Source: Urophycis tenuis
Lineage: Eukaryota; Chordata; Actinopteri; Gadiformes; Phycidae
DNA: 64,000 bases
Assembly: GCA_036785325.1 (NCBI GenBank)
Contig: JAXIVH010000010.1
Location: forward strand, 9,010,044 to 9,074,043
Reading direction: 5' to 3'
Shown: positions 31,318 through 56,669 of the stretch, one piece after another
Layout of the letters: every line of letters starts with the position of its first letter
Numbering within the stretch: position 1 is the stretch's first letter
The notes under the pieces: generated by a model
Databases searched by the model: none
What the model was told of the DNA's origin: nothing
Seen by the model: only the letters and a program-made list of their open reading frames with translations
Position numbers and translations under genes: made by a program

Positions 31318-34300
31318 TCAAGCTAGCTTTGTGTGGTCGTGCCAATCCCTGAAACAGTTTCTGGTGGACGTCAGACACAGAGGGATTTCACACTTCCTGC
31401 AGTAAATGGGTGTCTTGACATTGGGGATGCCAGCATTGCGACAATACCTACATCGTCTCCTGCTGTCTGAGCCATTATTCCCGTAGTATTCTGGGATGCA
31501 GAAGACTGGCGATGGTGGAGGTGGTCTTGATGCTTTGCCAAAATTCATCATTTCCGCAAGGAGCTTCTCCCCGAAGAGCTTCTGTGTCAACGGATTGGGG
31601 TTGTCTCTCCCTTTACAAAGCTCCTTGTGGAGGAGGAAACTGTTCACAACGGCAATATCCAAGAAGTGAAAAAATAATGTCTTGTACCATTGCATGGTTT
31701 TGTGATGGACATTGTAGTAGCCGATCAGAGCATTGGATAAATTAACACCACCCATGCTCTGGTTAAAGTCTGCGACGGCATCTGGAATGGGCACACTCTC
31801 ACTCTGCCAAACGCCCGCCTCCTTCACCGTCCGCCTGATGGAACATGTTCCACTGAACGCTTCGTGTACCGTGGAACACATGGTGACCATCCGAGCGTCC
31901 ATCCTCCTACTTCACAAATAGCGTGTTGTTTTTTCGAATCCACCTCAGATCTCCCCTGTCTGGTTTCTGTGGAAGATCGTTCTGTTGAGTCCGAGGGAAG
32001 TCCCTTTGGCAGGATCGAATGGTCCCACATGCATCAGTGTTCCTGGTCCACAAGTCCTCAAAGAGGGCAGGGCTGGTATACAAATTATCAACAAACAGTG
32101 TGTAGCCCATATCAAGAAGAGGGGATGTCAGTTTCATCACAGCCGTGTGGCTCAGGGCCTGGCCTGGCCTGAACTTAGTCTTTCCCTCGTGCACAAAGAA
32201 ATTCCAGGTGTAGGCCGTGGCGGAGTCAGCCAGTATGAATAGTTTATACCCCCACTTGGTACGCCTGCTTTTCATACACTGCTGTGTTACACTCATTTTG
32301 GCATTTGAAGTGACCATCCGTTCATCTATGGAGATGTTTTGGTAGGGCTGGAAGTTTGATTTGCAGGCGTTGATCATCTCAGTGTACAGGGGCTTGATCT
32401 TGAAGAGGCGGTCGTACTCTGCAGTTGTTTTCTTTGCGTCGTTGACTTCGTCCTCCTCTGGGTTGCTCATGTGCAGAGACCACATGATCGCCTCGAAACG
32501 GCCCTGTGTCATGGTGTCTGTGGGGAAGCGGAAATTATAAGGCCAGTCCTTCCTCCAGTATTCCTTCATTTCATGAACAGACACCACGCCCGAGAAGAGC
32601 ATGATGGTCAGGAAGATGAAAAAATCTTCAACGGTTAGTGTTTTCCAGGCAAATTTCAACCCAGACTTCAATCTCTTTTCAGCATTTGCATTTGAGTTAT
32701 CAATGATGGTTCGGACGACAGAAGCACTGAAGAACAGCTGAAAGAGCTGAAGGGGAGACCACGGTACAGTGGTGTCAAATGTGGGGCCAGGGCCCCTGGG
32801 GGGCGTGAACCTGATTGGGTCTGGCAGTAGGTCCTTCTCCACTCTAATATGCCACCTATCCTCTGCCTTTATCACTCTTGTAGTGGCAGACCCATATTGA
32901 TCTTGCTTACTTGGACTCCAAGACTTCGAGTAGTCTTCTGTTTTCATAGGTAAGCTTGAATGAAACGAAAACTGTAGCTGAGGAAGAGGAGCAGAGAGTT
33001 GTCCACTGGAGTTTGATGGGTCATTACCTTCCTTATCCTCCTCATCTTCACTGTAGAAAGAAGACAAAAGAAAAAAAATCAAGACCGACAAACATATCCC
33101 TTCACTGACCTTTAGATGTTTTTTGTAAATTGTGAATTTCTATGTAAATAGAATAATAAACTTTTGTACATAAAAGACACAATTTGGCAGTGATGCATCC
33201 TGAATATAACTTCTAGGGCTGAAACGCTCACTCACAAACAATGACACACAGCATTTTCATTGTGATGGCTAACGTAGTGCCAACACGAATCTGATAAAAC
33301 TCCATCCTTGACCAGCTGCCTATTTGTGAAGCTGGATTTCCAGGTAAGCCAAATATGGCACTTCAGAATCCAGGGTAAAGCCAGAAGGGTTTCAGATATT
33401 CAATATTTCAGATATTCAGATATTAATCAAGATTAGATAACTCTCAGTTCGGTTACCATGGCAATACAAGCTGAGAACCTAACCAGGAGCAGACAGAACA
33501 GGGGAGCTCTGAGATAACGCTGCCCACGGCTGCAGTTGGCTGTGGTTGACTTTTCTCTGTGGTCTCATTGGTTCAGACAATGGTTGTAGGTGGTCTGCAA
33601 AACTTCATACGGTCAAATCCAAAACTATTGTATTCCAAGGCTTTGGAATCAGTTTTCCTCTTAGTATTTTTTCAACAGTATTGTGTAATAGGCGATTTGT
33701 AAACTTGCACACAACTAAAAGGTCCTTTCAGCCATTGGTTATATTTCATATGGGGCTTTTTATGGTGTGGAGCAGCCTAGTATGATGAGTAGGAGCATCC
33801 TTTAAAGATCAGCACAATCAGGTCGGAAGCGCTCACTCTGGTTTACGGTTAAAGCTTTTCTAATCTGCTACTGTAATCAGGCCCCAGCTTGAGAGTGTGC
33901 GTTTACTGATTTTACAGGTTGAACAGCTTGAAAATACAAAGGCAGAGCCAAATTGAGAAAGAGTACTAGAATAGATAGAACAACTTTATTTATCCTCAAG
34001 GGAAAATTAGGTACTAGTAGTACGAGTAGTAGTGAACAAGTAATAAAGTAGTGAATAAGTAATACATACACATGGCTGTCATCTTCCTCCTCCGGGTCGC
34101 TGTCTCGTCCAGCCTGCATAAGCAGGTCCCCGTCATGCGATTCAGAGTCAAAAGGAACGCAGACGCTCCCACCGCTTTCTGTAAAGGCCCCGATACGCTG
34201 AAAATGAACTGGAAGTCGACGCGTTCACGTAGGCTGTCCAACTGTAATGCCTAGTTATGGATAGTTACGCTTGTTATTGACATTCTAGGTCATCGTTTGT

Positions 34301-34580
34301 GCAGAGGACTAGTCCTTCATGAGGGCGTGCAGTTATCAACTACATAACTACATGCATGTATTTATTTTGGGGTTACAGCATACATTGTTTAGACTTCGAC
34401 CTACAAGTGACAAGAATCTGATGTCTCTAATAGTCGTATGTTTTATTGTCATTAATAACAATTCATTAAGTTAAATAAATTGTGTCCCTCCTCACCTTCT
34501 GTCTGCTTGGTGGCCATCTTGTCTGCATCTGGTTTCTGGGCAGGGGAATCTCTGTCGACTTTCTCAAGCTTCCCTTTTAG
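31318..34580 (-). pseudogene. piggyBac-derived transposase copy B with mphosph8-like 5' exon
   Basis: Exons: 34580-34496 (duplicate of mphosph8 exon 4), 34178-34070 (acidic, DLLMQAGRDSDPEEEDDSH) and 33050 onward (transposase). Phases join cleanly. The transposase has PWSPLQLFQLFFSASVVRTI, NISIDERMV (first Asp), FVDNLYTSPALFEDLW (second Asp) and a C-terminal Cys-rich ribbon (YCRKCEIPLCL). The third Asp of the DDD triad is Asn (GGVNLSN). A 4-bp duplication at about 31905-31912 creates an in-frame TAG at 31907-31909 and shifts the frame, splitting the protein in two. No first exon lies nearby; the only visible candidate is the one at 39697-39789, which has the right phase. Confidence 0.85.
33962..34015. 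repeat. retroelement tail-like fragment
   Basis: The motif actttatttatcctcaaggg followed by aaaattag resembles the tails at 37055-37090, 51550-51590 and, inverted, 6815-6835, all built on tttattgatcc and gggaaatt. These are probably 3' ends of one fish retroelement family. Confidence 0.5.
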
Positions 34581-34599
34581 CTGGAGAGAGAAAGAGAGG

Positions 34600-35280
34600 A
34601 AAGCAAAATATAGCTGTTGTCTGCCATCTTAACCCCTCCTAAGAGGATAACGGGGGCAGGATAGTCTAGTGCTATCCTACCCCTGGGTGTCTGACACCCA
34701 GCAGAAATGTACTGGTTCTGTCCACAGTGTACCTGTAAGCAACCTAGAGCTGAGATGCACCTGCGCCTCTAAGAGTCACTGTGAATTGTGATTGATTGAA
34801 AAGTGTCTGCTAAATGGCTGAATAAAAAAATACTCAATACAAGCCAGTGTTTTCTCTACATTAATTTAGGAGTTCCTTAAAATTTATTTTCTTTTCTTTT
34901 TTTTTTTCTTTTTTAAATTATTGATGCAAATACACCACCATCTCTCCACCTTCACAGCAGAGTCCTGTCGGGTAGTTGCGAGCACTAAGGTAAACTACAG
35001 ATAACTATCTGGGCCATCCTTAAAAATATTTTGGTTTGCCGTAACCTGACCGACCCTGTCAATTTAGGACCGACCCCAATATTTAGCCTATTTTGCCTTT
35101 TCCTTTTCTACCACAGAGCCTTAGAGCTCTTCTTTAGAAAAACAAAGAAAAAATCACTGTTCTGAGGCAGGCTGCAAACTGTGCCACTGATTCAAAGGCC
35201 CTGTAAAGAAATGATTATTTATAGTTTTTACTTTTATTAATTTCATTTCAATTGTTCAATTAATTAATTAATTTATTTAT
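34600..35280. other. spacer upstream of copy B, no first exon found
   Basis: I searched both strands by eye for a duplicate of mphosph8 exon 1 in phase 0 and saw none. Most of the stretch is AT-rich, with a T-rich run near 34885-34920. Confidence 0.4.
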
Positions 35281-35693
35281 TAACTTTTTCCTTACACTTG
35301 TGAGTCTTGAAGAGGACTTTTACGAACTTATCCGGAAAGACGGAAGAGACGTCGACGCAGTGGTAGCCTTAGCAACAGCTAGTTGAAGCTATCAGAAAAG
35401 TGCTCTTTTAAATAAACTCCTGGTGTACTTACAAACTTTAAAATGCCTCGTTTTGTGAGTACAGACCATATATGTACTACTACAGAAGTTGGGTAACAAT
35501 CCATGCATTATTAGTGGGGTAATTTACGAGATATACACATTGTACCGGACACTCCAATACTAAGCCATTCGGCTGATACCCCTAAACTTGATAAATATTG
35601 ACCGTCGCTAAAAATGCATCTGAGGGGGTATTTGGCTGGATTATTGGTGGAAATTACCTCAGGGTGAATTTTACTCCGAACCATCACTTTAAG
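35281..35693 (+). mobile_element. single-arm copy of the foldback element
   Basis: The 413 bases match the right arm of the palindrome at 49690-50110 almost base for base, starting at taactttttccttacacttg and ending at ccatcactttaag. Only one arm is present. It lies between the two piggyBac copies. Confidence 0.88.
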
Positions 35694-36413
35694 TGTCTGC
35701 TGCTCCCCTTTGGCCAGGCTGCAGTAGAGCATACTGTGGCTGGAATTAGCAGGGAAGTCAATGGCCCAAGTCTGCAGCCTCACACTGAGAGTCATTAAGA
35801 TCATGGGAGTCAGGCAGCATGGCTTTTTTTTTCTCTTGAAAAAAACTATTATTGGACAGTCACAAAATACTTTTACCCTGGTCGGGAAGGAGCCCAGTAA
35901 AATCCACCTAGGTGGGGTTTGATTTCAAAGGCCTGGCCCCATGCTTGTATGTTTTGAATGTTGTTGGTGATTTTCTATACTTACTGTATATGTTCCTATT
36001 TTTTACATATTCTGTTGTACTGATATGTATTATATATATTGTTTAGAAATGTTATGCCTTTAATCATGTGGCTTGAGATCAATTTCCCTTGGGATAACAA
36101 AGTCGATAGAATTAACAAAATTCCAGGTGATTCATGTGATCATTTATTTTACCATGTCGCCCAGCCCTACCACACCAGAATGTAACATGAATTTAGCCAA
36201 CACATCACTATGTAGACATTGGATTTAAGTTTGTTCATTTGTTTTATTCACCCAGAACTCTACACGTTTCCATTTAAAGAAACCCATAAAAAAGGAAATT
36301 GTTTGACTCCAACTAGAGTTTATTTTACAAACCAAAGAAACATACAAAATCCTTCTTTTTTTTTTTTTTTAAATAAAAACCTGAAATTTTTAACCCTGGC
36401 CAGATAAGTCAAT
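35694..36413. other. spacer between foldback arm and copy A
   Basis: Nothing was recognised apart from a T-run near 36355-36370 and generic retroelement-tail-like text at 36060-36110. Confidence 0.35.
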
Positions 36414-39400
36414 TCACACAGGGTTAATTTTTAAATGCCAATCCCTGAAACAGTTTCTGGTGGACGTTAGACACAGAGGGATTTCACACTTCCTGCAGTA
36501 AATGGGTGTCTTGACATTGGGGATGCCATCATCCTGACGACTCCGACATCTTTTCCTGCTGCCTGAGCCAGGATCCCCGTAGTATTCTGGCATGCATGAG
36601 CCGGCCGGTGGTGAAGACGGCCCCGATGTTCTGCCAAAGTTCACCATTTCAGCAAGAAGCTTCTCCCTGAAGAGATTCTGTGTCAACGGATTGGGGTTGT
36701 CACTCCCCTTACAAAGCTCCTTGTGGAGGAGGAAACTGTTCACAACGGCAATATCCAAGAAATTAAAAAAAAAGTTTTTATACCATTTCATGGTTTTGTG
36801 ATGGACATTGTAGTAGCCGATCAGAGCGTTGGATAAATTAACACCACCCATGCTCTGGTTAAAGTCTGCGACGGCATCTGGAATGGGCACACTCTCACTC
36901 TGCCAAACGCCCGCCTCCTTCACCGTCCGCCTGATGGAACGTGTTCCACTGAACGCTTCGTGTACCGTGGAACACATGGTGACCATCCGAGCGTCCATCT
37001 CCCCTGTCTGGTTTCTGTGGAAGATCGTTCTGTTGAATAGAATAGAATAGAATAGAAATACTTTATTAATCCCATGCTGGGAAATTCCAATGTAGCAGCA
37101 GCATTACAGAATAGAAATAAAAATAAAAATAAAAATAAAAGTGTATGTAAAAATAATATATATATACATTAAGATATAAATATAGACTAAAACTAAATAA
37201 ACTAAAAATGTAAAATAAATATAATCTAAACTAATTATAGTGCAAGTATTTTTAAACAAACAGTATACAGAATATAATGCAATGAACTGAAATATAAGGT
37301 GCAAGGTTGCAATAGTTATTGGCTGTTATTGTACAGTGTAATGGAATGTGGTAGGAATGAGTCCGAGGGAAGACCCTTTGGCAGGATCGAATGGTCCCAC
37401 ATGCACCAGTGTTCCTGATCCGCAAATTCTCAAAGAGGGCAGGGCTGGTATAAAAATGATCAACAAACAGCGTGTAGCCCATATCAAGAAGAGGGGATGT
37501 CAGTTTCATCACAGCAGTGTGGCTCAGGGACTGGCCTGGCCTGAACTTAGTCTTTCCCTCGTGCACAAAGAAATTCCAGGTGTAGACCGTGGCGGAGTCA
37601 GCCAGTATGAATAGTTTATAACTCGACTTTGTAGACTTGGTTTTCACATACTGCTGCTTTGCATTAATTTAGGCATTTGAAGTGACCATCCGTTCATCTA
37701 TGGAGATGTTTTGGTAGGGCTGGAAGTTTGATTTGCAGGCGTTGATCATCTCAGTGTACAGGGGCTTGATCTTGAAGAGGCCGTCGTACTCCGCAGTTGT
37801 TTTCTTTGCGTCGTTGACTTCGTCCTCCTCTGGGTTGCTCAAGTGCAGAGACCACATGATGGCTTCAAAGCGCTCCCGTGTCATGGTGTCTGTAGGGATG
37901 CGGAAATGATAAGGCCATTCCCTTCCTCCAGTAGTCCGACATTTCGTGAACAGACACGAGGCCTGAGAAGAGCAGGATGGAAAGGAAAGTGTCAAAATCG
38001 TCAACAGTCAGTGTTTTCCAAGCAAATTTCAATCCAGACTTCAATCTCTTGGCAGAATTTGCGTTTGTGTTATCAATGATGGTTCGGACAACAGAAGCAC
38101 TGAAGAACAGCTGAAAGAGCTGAAGGGGAGACCACGGTACAGTGGTGTCAAATGTGGGGCCAGGGTCCTTGGCGGGCGTGAACCTGATTGGGTTTGGCAG
38201 TAGGTCCTTCTCCTCTCTAATATGCCACCTATCCTCTCCCTCCTGTATCAGCCGTGCAGTGACCGGCCCACATCGACCTCGCTGACTTGGACTCCAAGTG
38301 GAATCTTTGTCTCGTCTTTTGGGTCGCAGCCTTTTCACACATGAGCTTGGGTCTGACAATGACTGTTGCCGAGGAAGACGAGCAGAGAGTTTTCCACTGT
38401 CTGCTGTTGATGGCTCATCGCCTTCTTCATCCTCATCATCTTCACTGTGGAAAGAAGTCGAAAGAAGACAAAAGTCAGGACTGTACAGGACAACACAGAT
38501 GTATCCTGTCCCGTAACAAACCACAAAGGTATTGATATACAATGACAGAGTAGTAGTAGTAGTAGTAAATACTAGTTAATAAGTCATCAATAAAACGCTA
38601 TGACTAACACACACCACCATTGGCTATCCTCTTCCTCCTCGTAGTCTGGGTTGCCACCTTCTCGTCTGGCCTGCATCAACAGGTCCTCATCATCCGAGTC
38701 ACAATCAGAAGGATTGTAGGCACAACAAGTGTTTTCTGTCAAGAAATACATGCAGTAAATCAAACCTGACGTGGCCATAGCCAGGGTGATGCTGAGCAAG
38801 AATCAATTTCCTATCATTTCACATTCGTACATAGGCTGTCGAACTGGCTACGGAATAGCCACTATGACTAATTTATGCAATTTTATTGCACCAAAGTGAG
38901 TGATCAAAGTCAAATAAGATTTTCCTCTGCTGTCATGCATGCAGACAGCGACAAGCGAAATGATATTCAGGCCAATATCTCAAGAAGCCACTGGTCATCA
39001 AATTTGATCCTTTTGATCCATCCTTGGCTTTGGGGTTGTAACTTGAAAAAGTTCATGATTTTTTAAACGCAGAGTTCATCCAATTTAACCTGGATAAAAT
39101 GACCTGAATATTAATATATTATTAGTTTAGTCCCAAGGGCCAATTCTAAAAATATGAATGTTGTATTATCAATAACCACAGTTAGTTATGATAAATACTG
39201 TCCATCCTCACCTTCTGTCTGCTTGGCGTCCATCTTGTCCATCTCGGGAGAATGTCCCTTCTTCTCACTGAGCTGGAGAGAGAGAGAAGATAAACACACT
39301 CCTGTTATGTGGACTCCAGCTACACACTTGTGGAAAGGGTGACGGCAGGGCAGGACAGTCCCGTCCAGTGGTCTACCTGCAGGTATGGTCGAGTTGCCAT

Positions 39401-39789
39401 TCTCAAGATGCTCCGTCTAAAAAGTAACTAGATAAAGAAGTAGACGGCCGAACGCGTTTTCTAGATGACGAACTGCATGACCACATAAGAGGTGAAACTA
39501 AGGGCATGCAGGGGTTGCAGATGCAAAGCGTGGTGCGCATCTCACTCCGTCCCAATTACCGAGGCGAGTTGCGCAGGCGCGAACGCAGTCTTATCAAATT
39601 CATGTACGTCCCAATTATTACAAACTTGTTTGCACTGGTATACTGGAGGACTTACTGGTGGATGAAGGCATTGCCGACTGGACAGTTAGCCCTTACCTCT
39701 TGGACCATCATATCAACCGTTTTCTCCACATCCTCCTCCCTGTTCTGTTGTCTGTCCCCGGGTTCGAGTTTGACAGCATCAGCCTCCAT
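36414..39789 (-). pseudogene. piggyBac-derived transposase copy A fused to duplicated mphosph8 exons 1 and 4
   Basis: Exons: 39789-39697 (31 codons, MEADAVKLEPGD.., like mphosph8 MEAEAEKPEPAD..), 39272-39212 (like mphosph8 exon 4, ends MDAKQTE), 38735-38618 (CDSDDEDLLMQARREGG) and 38444 onward (transposase). Phases 0, 1 and 2 match at each junction, so the chimera reads from the exon 1 ATG into the transposase. Lesions: one extra base near 37917, an in-frame TAA near 37671, a 0.32-kb insertion at 37037-37357, and a 47-bp deletion at 36998 relative to copy B. The third catalytic Asp is again Asn (GGVNLSN). As it stands it cannot encode a full transposase. A short chimeric protein ending after the frameshift is possible. 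Confidence 0.85.
37037..37357. mobile_element. insertion inside copy A transposase exon
   Basis: Copy B runs uninterrupted where copy A has 0.32 kb starting with repeated gaata units, then tactttattaatcccatgctgggaaattcc-like text and AT-rich simple sequence. It looks like a short retroelement tail. Target duplication is at most a few bases (tga). Confidence 0.7.
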
Positions 39790-39960
39790 GGCGGCTAGTA
39801 CTCCGCAAGCTTGGGTCCAAGTGATCGGCTACTACATCCGAGTTTCCGCTCCTTGCATGTCGCGGCTCAGGACCACTACGTTGTGTTTACACCGCCAGCG
39901 ACACTTTCCGCTTCTTACGCGCCCGCGCCGCAGGGGCGTGTCTTTTCCGATGTAGGTCGA
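39560..39960 (-). promoter_or_regulatory. duplicated mphosph8 promoter, exon 1 and start of intron 1
   Basis: Several blocks match the mphosph8 5' end in the same order: gcaggcg.gaacgcagt in the intron (25470 and 39575), cagttagc before the donor, exon 1 itself, tagtactcc upstream of the ATG, and a GC-rich ggggcgtgt block (26180 and 39935). Between copies the promoter minisatellite is absent. The duplication thus brought a promoter with exon 1. Confidence 0.7.
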
Positions 39961-40241
39961 GGAACCCATCAGCATGCTCAGTGAGGACAACAGACCCCCT
40001 TTTCCGTCGACATGATTGCGTCACAGGTTTAGTTGGGAGGCGAAACAAAGCAACAACTGGGGGTACGTAGGAATATTAGGCCACACAGACTTTGTCATCT
40101 TGGTAGGATAGACGACTGTCTAAGGAAAACAATAATTTTGGAAAATGGACTCTGAAAATACATAACATGGAGATAAACCAGCCACTGAGATTCTCACAGA
40201 ACAAAAAAGTAATCACATTTCTTCCCGTTGATAAAATATGC

Positions 40242-40247
40242 TTTATT
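40242..40247 (-). terminator. ttf2: ttf2 polyadenylation signal candidate
   Basis: A minus-strand AATAAA lies about 275 bases past the ttf2 stop codon, with an AT tract just beyond. It is the first such motif downstream. Confidence 0.5.
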
Positions 40248-40521
40248 AACATATATACTGTATATATATATATATATATATATTGGTAACAGCCAAAGCA
40301 TCTACTCTAAATACTTACACATACCAAATAAAAACAGCGGTCAGCGGTTGAATAATCAAGAAAATAAAACAGACAACAAAAGCTAAACAAAAATTAAAAT
40401 CCAAATGGGTTTTTGCACAGAGCCACAGGTTAGCTGTATAGAGCACATCGAGCATTGAGGTGACCGATGAAGGCAGTCAGCGATGAAGAGTGTGTTAGAG
40501 CTGTGGGGGGCGGGGCCTCGC

Positions 40522-54930
<14,409 letters not shown>

Positions 54931-55779
54931 GCTTTCGGAGTTTAACCAGTGTCGTAATTTCTAAAGACTCGAATCTGAACTGAACATGAACGTTCGTATT
55001 TTCGTTTTGGCCAATCAATGGCTTGGATATACTACCGGTAGGTTTATATCAAAGTAACAGTTTCCTCTTCAGTTAACTAGTCAACAATTTACAAACGCTG
55101 ACACTAAAAAAACACGATTACATGACAAAATGTAACAACGTATTGTGTTAGATCATATCCAATTCAGAAAAATAGGGCAGAAGTGCTTTATTTTTTGGGA
55201 GTACCTTTATTGTGAAACAATCATGGAAAATACATCGTCATTCTGTAATATACAATTTCAATAATAAACATGCCGATAACTTTACCACTTAACCTGCCTA
55301 TACTAAATATAGATGGTGAGTTATTTTAGATTTGACAAAAAATCTATAGATATGCACGTTTAATTCGAACATTACGGGTGTTCATGTTTAAAACTCCATT
55401 ACCCATTATGCAATCGGTTTCGTTGTCTGTTCTCTCGCGGGCTCTGTGCTGACAGGGCGGCAGCCTTCGAACCTCCACTTCTTGTTTATAAAAGTTGAAG
55501 CCGAAGCCAATGCCCGGAGAATAAACTCTACGTTAACAAGGTAACCACGTGAATTTATGTTGTTTACGGTACATTTCCTCATCAGTTCGCCCCACACAAA
55601 ACCTTTCTGTTAAACTTTTTGTCGGATTTATTACAGCCCGGCTAGATAGTCACCCAGCAACAGCCGCCTTCTGAATGCCTGGACTGTAATTAAAGGGTGA
55701 ATGGCCCTTAACCCGTCACAATAATCTGTCCTCTTAATCCCGGATTAGCCAACCGTGCCGCGGAAAGAGCGGAAAGAGC
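54931..55779. promoter_or_regulatory. divergent ttf2/cenpj promoter
   Basis: The two ATGs are 850 bases apart on opposite strands. A ZNF143/SBS-like site, actccattacccattatgca, is at about 55392-55411. A probable cenpj 5' UTR exon ends before gtaacc at about 55541 (aacaag/gtaaccacg). CpGs rise around 55430-55460 and again across the coding start. No TATA box is placed for either gene. Confidence 0.6.
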
Positions 55780-56238
55780 ATGTCATCCCCAGCCGGGCTA
55801 CACTTCTCCCAGGCGGATTTCCTCGCCCGATGGATCCCGAGCAGCAGCCGCGCCGGGGTCATCCTCAACCTGTCCCCGGCCTTGGTTGACTCTCCCGGGC
55901 GACGCTTGATCGAGTCTCCCGGGAACCGCTCGTCTTGGGGCTCCGAACCAGGGAACCCCGACGATTCGTTCAACTCCAGTTTCGCTCCGCTCCCCACCTC
56001 CACCAACAGCAGCTGCTGTGTCGGTGTCGATGTCTTGGCCCAGTCCGAAGGTTTGACAGGACCGGGGGAGGCTTTCAGGAGACCGGGACATGGTACAGTG
56101 GAGAGAACCGGATGTGAGGAGCCTCTTAATGGGCTGAACTGTGGACCACTTGGGCATTCGGCGGTGGCAATGGATAGTGTGGAGGAGCCAGGGAACAACA
56201 AACCGCATGACCTATCTCTGATCATGAAGCTAGAACAG
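55780..56238 (+). CDS. cenpj: cenpj exon 1, N-terminal region
   Basis: The 153-codon exon opens with the conserved FLARWIPSSSRAGVILNLSP motif and ends PHDLSLIMKLEQ, where the coiled coil of exon 2 (LRQWQHHMQQQLRAHQLEEL) begins. The middle is Ser/Gly/Pro-rich. The frame opens well downstream of the putative UTR exon. Confidence 0.92.
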
Positions 56239-56610
56239 GTAAGTGTCTCTGCTCTGTTTTGGGTTGCTTAATGTCGTGCGATCGGATGTGATTAAAACGT
56301 ACTGTGTTCTGGGAAGTACATGTTCCAGGAATACCCAGGGTTAACCCTAACCCTTCACCTGTGATCCTCTTGTGGTCTATGAGCAAAGGGATTGCACGGT
56401 CCTGGACAGACGGGAGCATTAGTTCACGTATGAGGAGTTGATTGGTGTGGCAGGAGAGAAGATGAAGAGTGTTGGTAGGAGAGGGATAATGCACAGAATG
56501 CTTGTGAAGCAGTGAACTACACTAATGTGTTAATGTACATGAGTGTGTATAATAATATAATATAATAATGTGGTTGTGTTTGTTTATGTTTTTTTGTGTT
56601 ATTGTATGTA

Positions 56611-56669
<59 letters not shown>

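Noticed and set aside
55734..56225. Minus-strand 163-codon frame opposite cenpj exon 1
   Set aside because: No conserved domain and no splice context; a G+C-driven shadow.
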